Positions 5,116 to 5,356 of a stretch of DNA of 5,356 nt are shown here, piece after piece (positions within the stretch are counted from its first letter, which is position 1; each line of letters begins with the position of its first letter). The DNA is from Nitriliruptoraceae bacterium (lineage in GTDB: Bacteria; Actinomycetota; Nitriliruptoria; Nitriliruptorales; Nitriliruptoraceae). Both the position numbers and the translations under genes were made by a program. The notes under the pieces are model-generated. The model was given only the letters and a program-made list of their open reading frames with translations, did no database searches and had not been told where the DNA came from. The DNA is taken from the NCBI GenBank assembly GCA_007118045.1, contig SKTG01000491.1, forward strand, positions 1 to 5,356, in the 5' to 3' direction.

Positions 5116-5356
5116 ATGAGCGATGTACGGGACTTCAAGCTGCCGGACCTCGGGGAGGGGCTCGAGGAGGGCGAGATCGTCGAGTGGCACGTGGAGGTCG
5201 GCGACGTCATCGAGCTGAACCAGACCGTCGCCGACGTGGAGACGGCGAAGGCGGTCGTCGCGGTGCCTTCGCCGTTCGCGGGCACGGTCGTCGAGCTGAT
5301 CGGTGACGTCGGCGAGCCCATCCAGGTCGGGGCGGTGTTCGTCCGCATCGACGTCT
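5116..5356 (+). CDS. bkdC: 2-oxo acid dehydrogenase E2 component, N-terminal lipoyl domain (partial)
   Basis: E2 is the dihydrolipoyl acyltransferase core that accepts the acyl group from E1 and passes it to CoA. The 80 codons before the window edge form one whole lipoyl domain: FKLPDLGEGLEEGEIVEWHV (7-26), VGD (28-30), then ADVETAKAVVAVPSPFAG (39-56) with the lipoylated lysine K45 in ETAKA, and VGEPIQVGAVFVRI at the end. The PDLGEGLxEGEI opening is typical of bacterial branched-chain and pyruvate E2 proteins. The ATG at 5116 has AAGGAG at 5105-5110, five bases upstream. The peripheral-subunit-binding domain and catalytic domain with its HxxxDG motif lie beyond the window, so the acyl specificity cannot be judged here. 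Position right after the E1 genes supports a complete complex operon. Confidence 0.9.
   Translation, partial: MSDVRDFKLPDLGEGLEEGEIVEWHVEVGDVIELNQTVADVETAKAVVAVPSPFAGTVVELIGDVGEPIQVGAVFVRIDV

Noticed and set aside
3996..5348. Minus-strand open frame of 450 codons opposite E1-beta and E2.
   Set aside because: Same mirror-frame effect; it crosses two genes and their gap without any domain signal.
1..5356. A new defence, toxin-antitoxin or mobile system hidden in the window.
   Set aside because: All coding space is filled by recognisable metabolic genes and usp; the only unexplained stretches are 2022-2194, 2606-2919 and 5031-5115, which hold repeats and regulatory-type structure.

Overview
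This window is high-GC bacterial DNA (about 70% G+C, strong G/C bias at third codon positions, frequent GTG starts). The enoyl reductase resembles mycobacterial InhA, and the 2-oxo acid dehydrogenase subunits resemble actinobacterial Bkd proteins. Together these suggest an actinobacterium, possibly a deep-branching one, but the sequence alone does not fix the lineage. All recognisable genes are metabolic. I see no mobile element, CRISPR array, RNA gene, defence locus or evident new multi-gene system.

Left block (1-2021, + strand): a lipid-synthesis operon. It opens with the last 17 codons of a beta-ketoacyl-ACP synthase II (fabF). This is followed by a 1-acylglycerol-3-phosphate acyltransferase (plsC), a holo-ACP synthase (acpS) and an InhA/FabI-type enoyl-ACP reductase. 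fabF/plsC and plsC/acpS each overlap by four bases (GTGA), which implies translational coupling. The set covers ACP activation (AcpS), elongation (FabF), the final reduction of the FAS-II cycle (FabI) and transfer of acyl chains into phosphatidic acid (PlsC).

Middle (2022-2919): a convergent gap, a small universal stress protein gene (usp) on the - strand, and a divergent regulatory region. The gap and the end of usp hold a 92-bp tandem duplication that has copied the 3' end of usp, probably by slippage between 8-bp repeats. Between usp and the next operon lie two mirrored promoter-like boxes (GACTAGGCT on the - strand, GACTAGGGT on the + strand). A perfect 8-bp inverted repeat with a 4-bp TTCG spacer follows just downstream of the + strand box, and then a GC-rich leader of about 213 nt with further hairpins.

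Right block (2920-5356, + strand): a 2-oxo acid dehydrogenase operon, best read as branched-chain: E1-alpha, E1-beta (TGATG overlap) and the lipoyl domain of E2, cut by the window edge. Its products would be branched acyl-CoAs. These can act as fatty-acid primers, which gives a possible but unproven link to the left block.

The points most worth a second look are the duplication, the divergent promoter/inverted repeat/leader, and the enoyl reductase that combines an InhA-like core with a FabI-length substrate loop.
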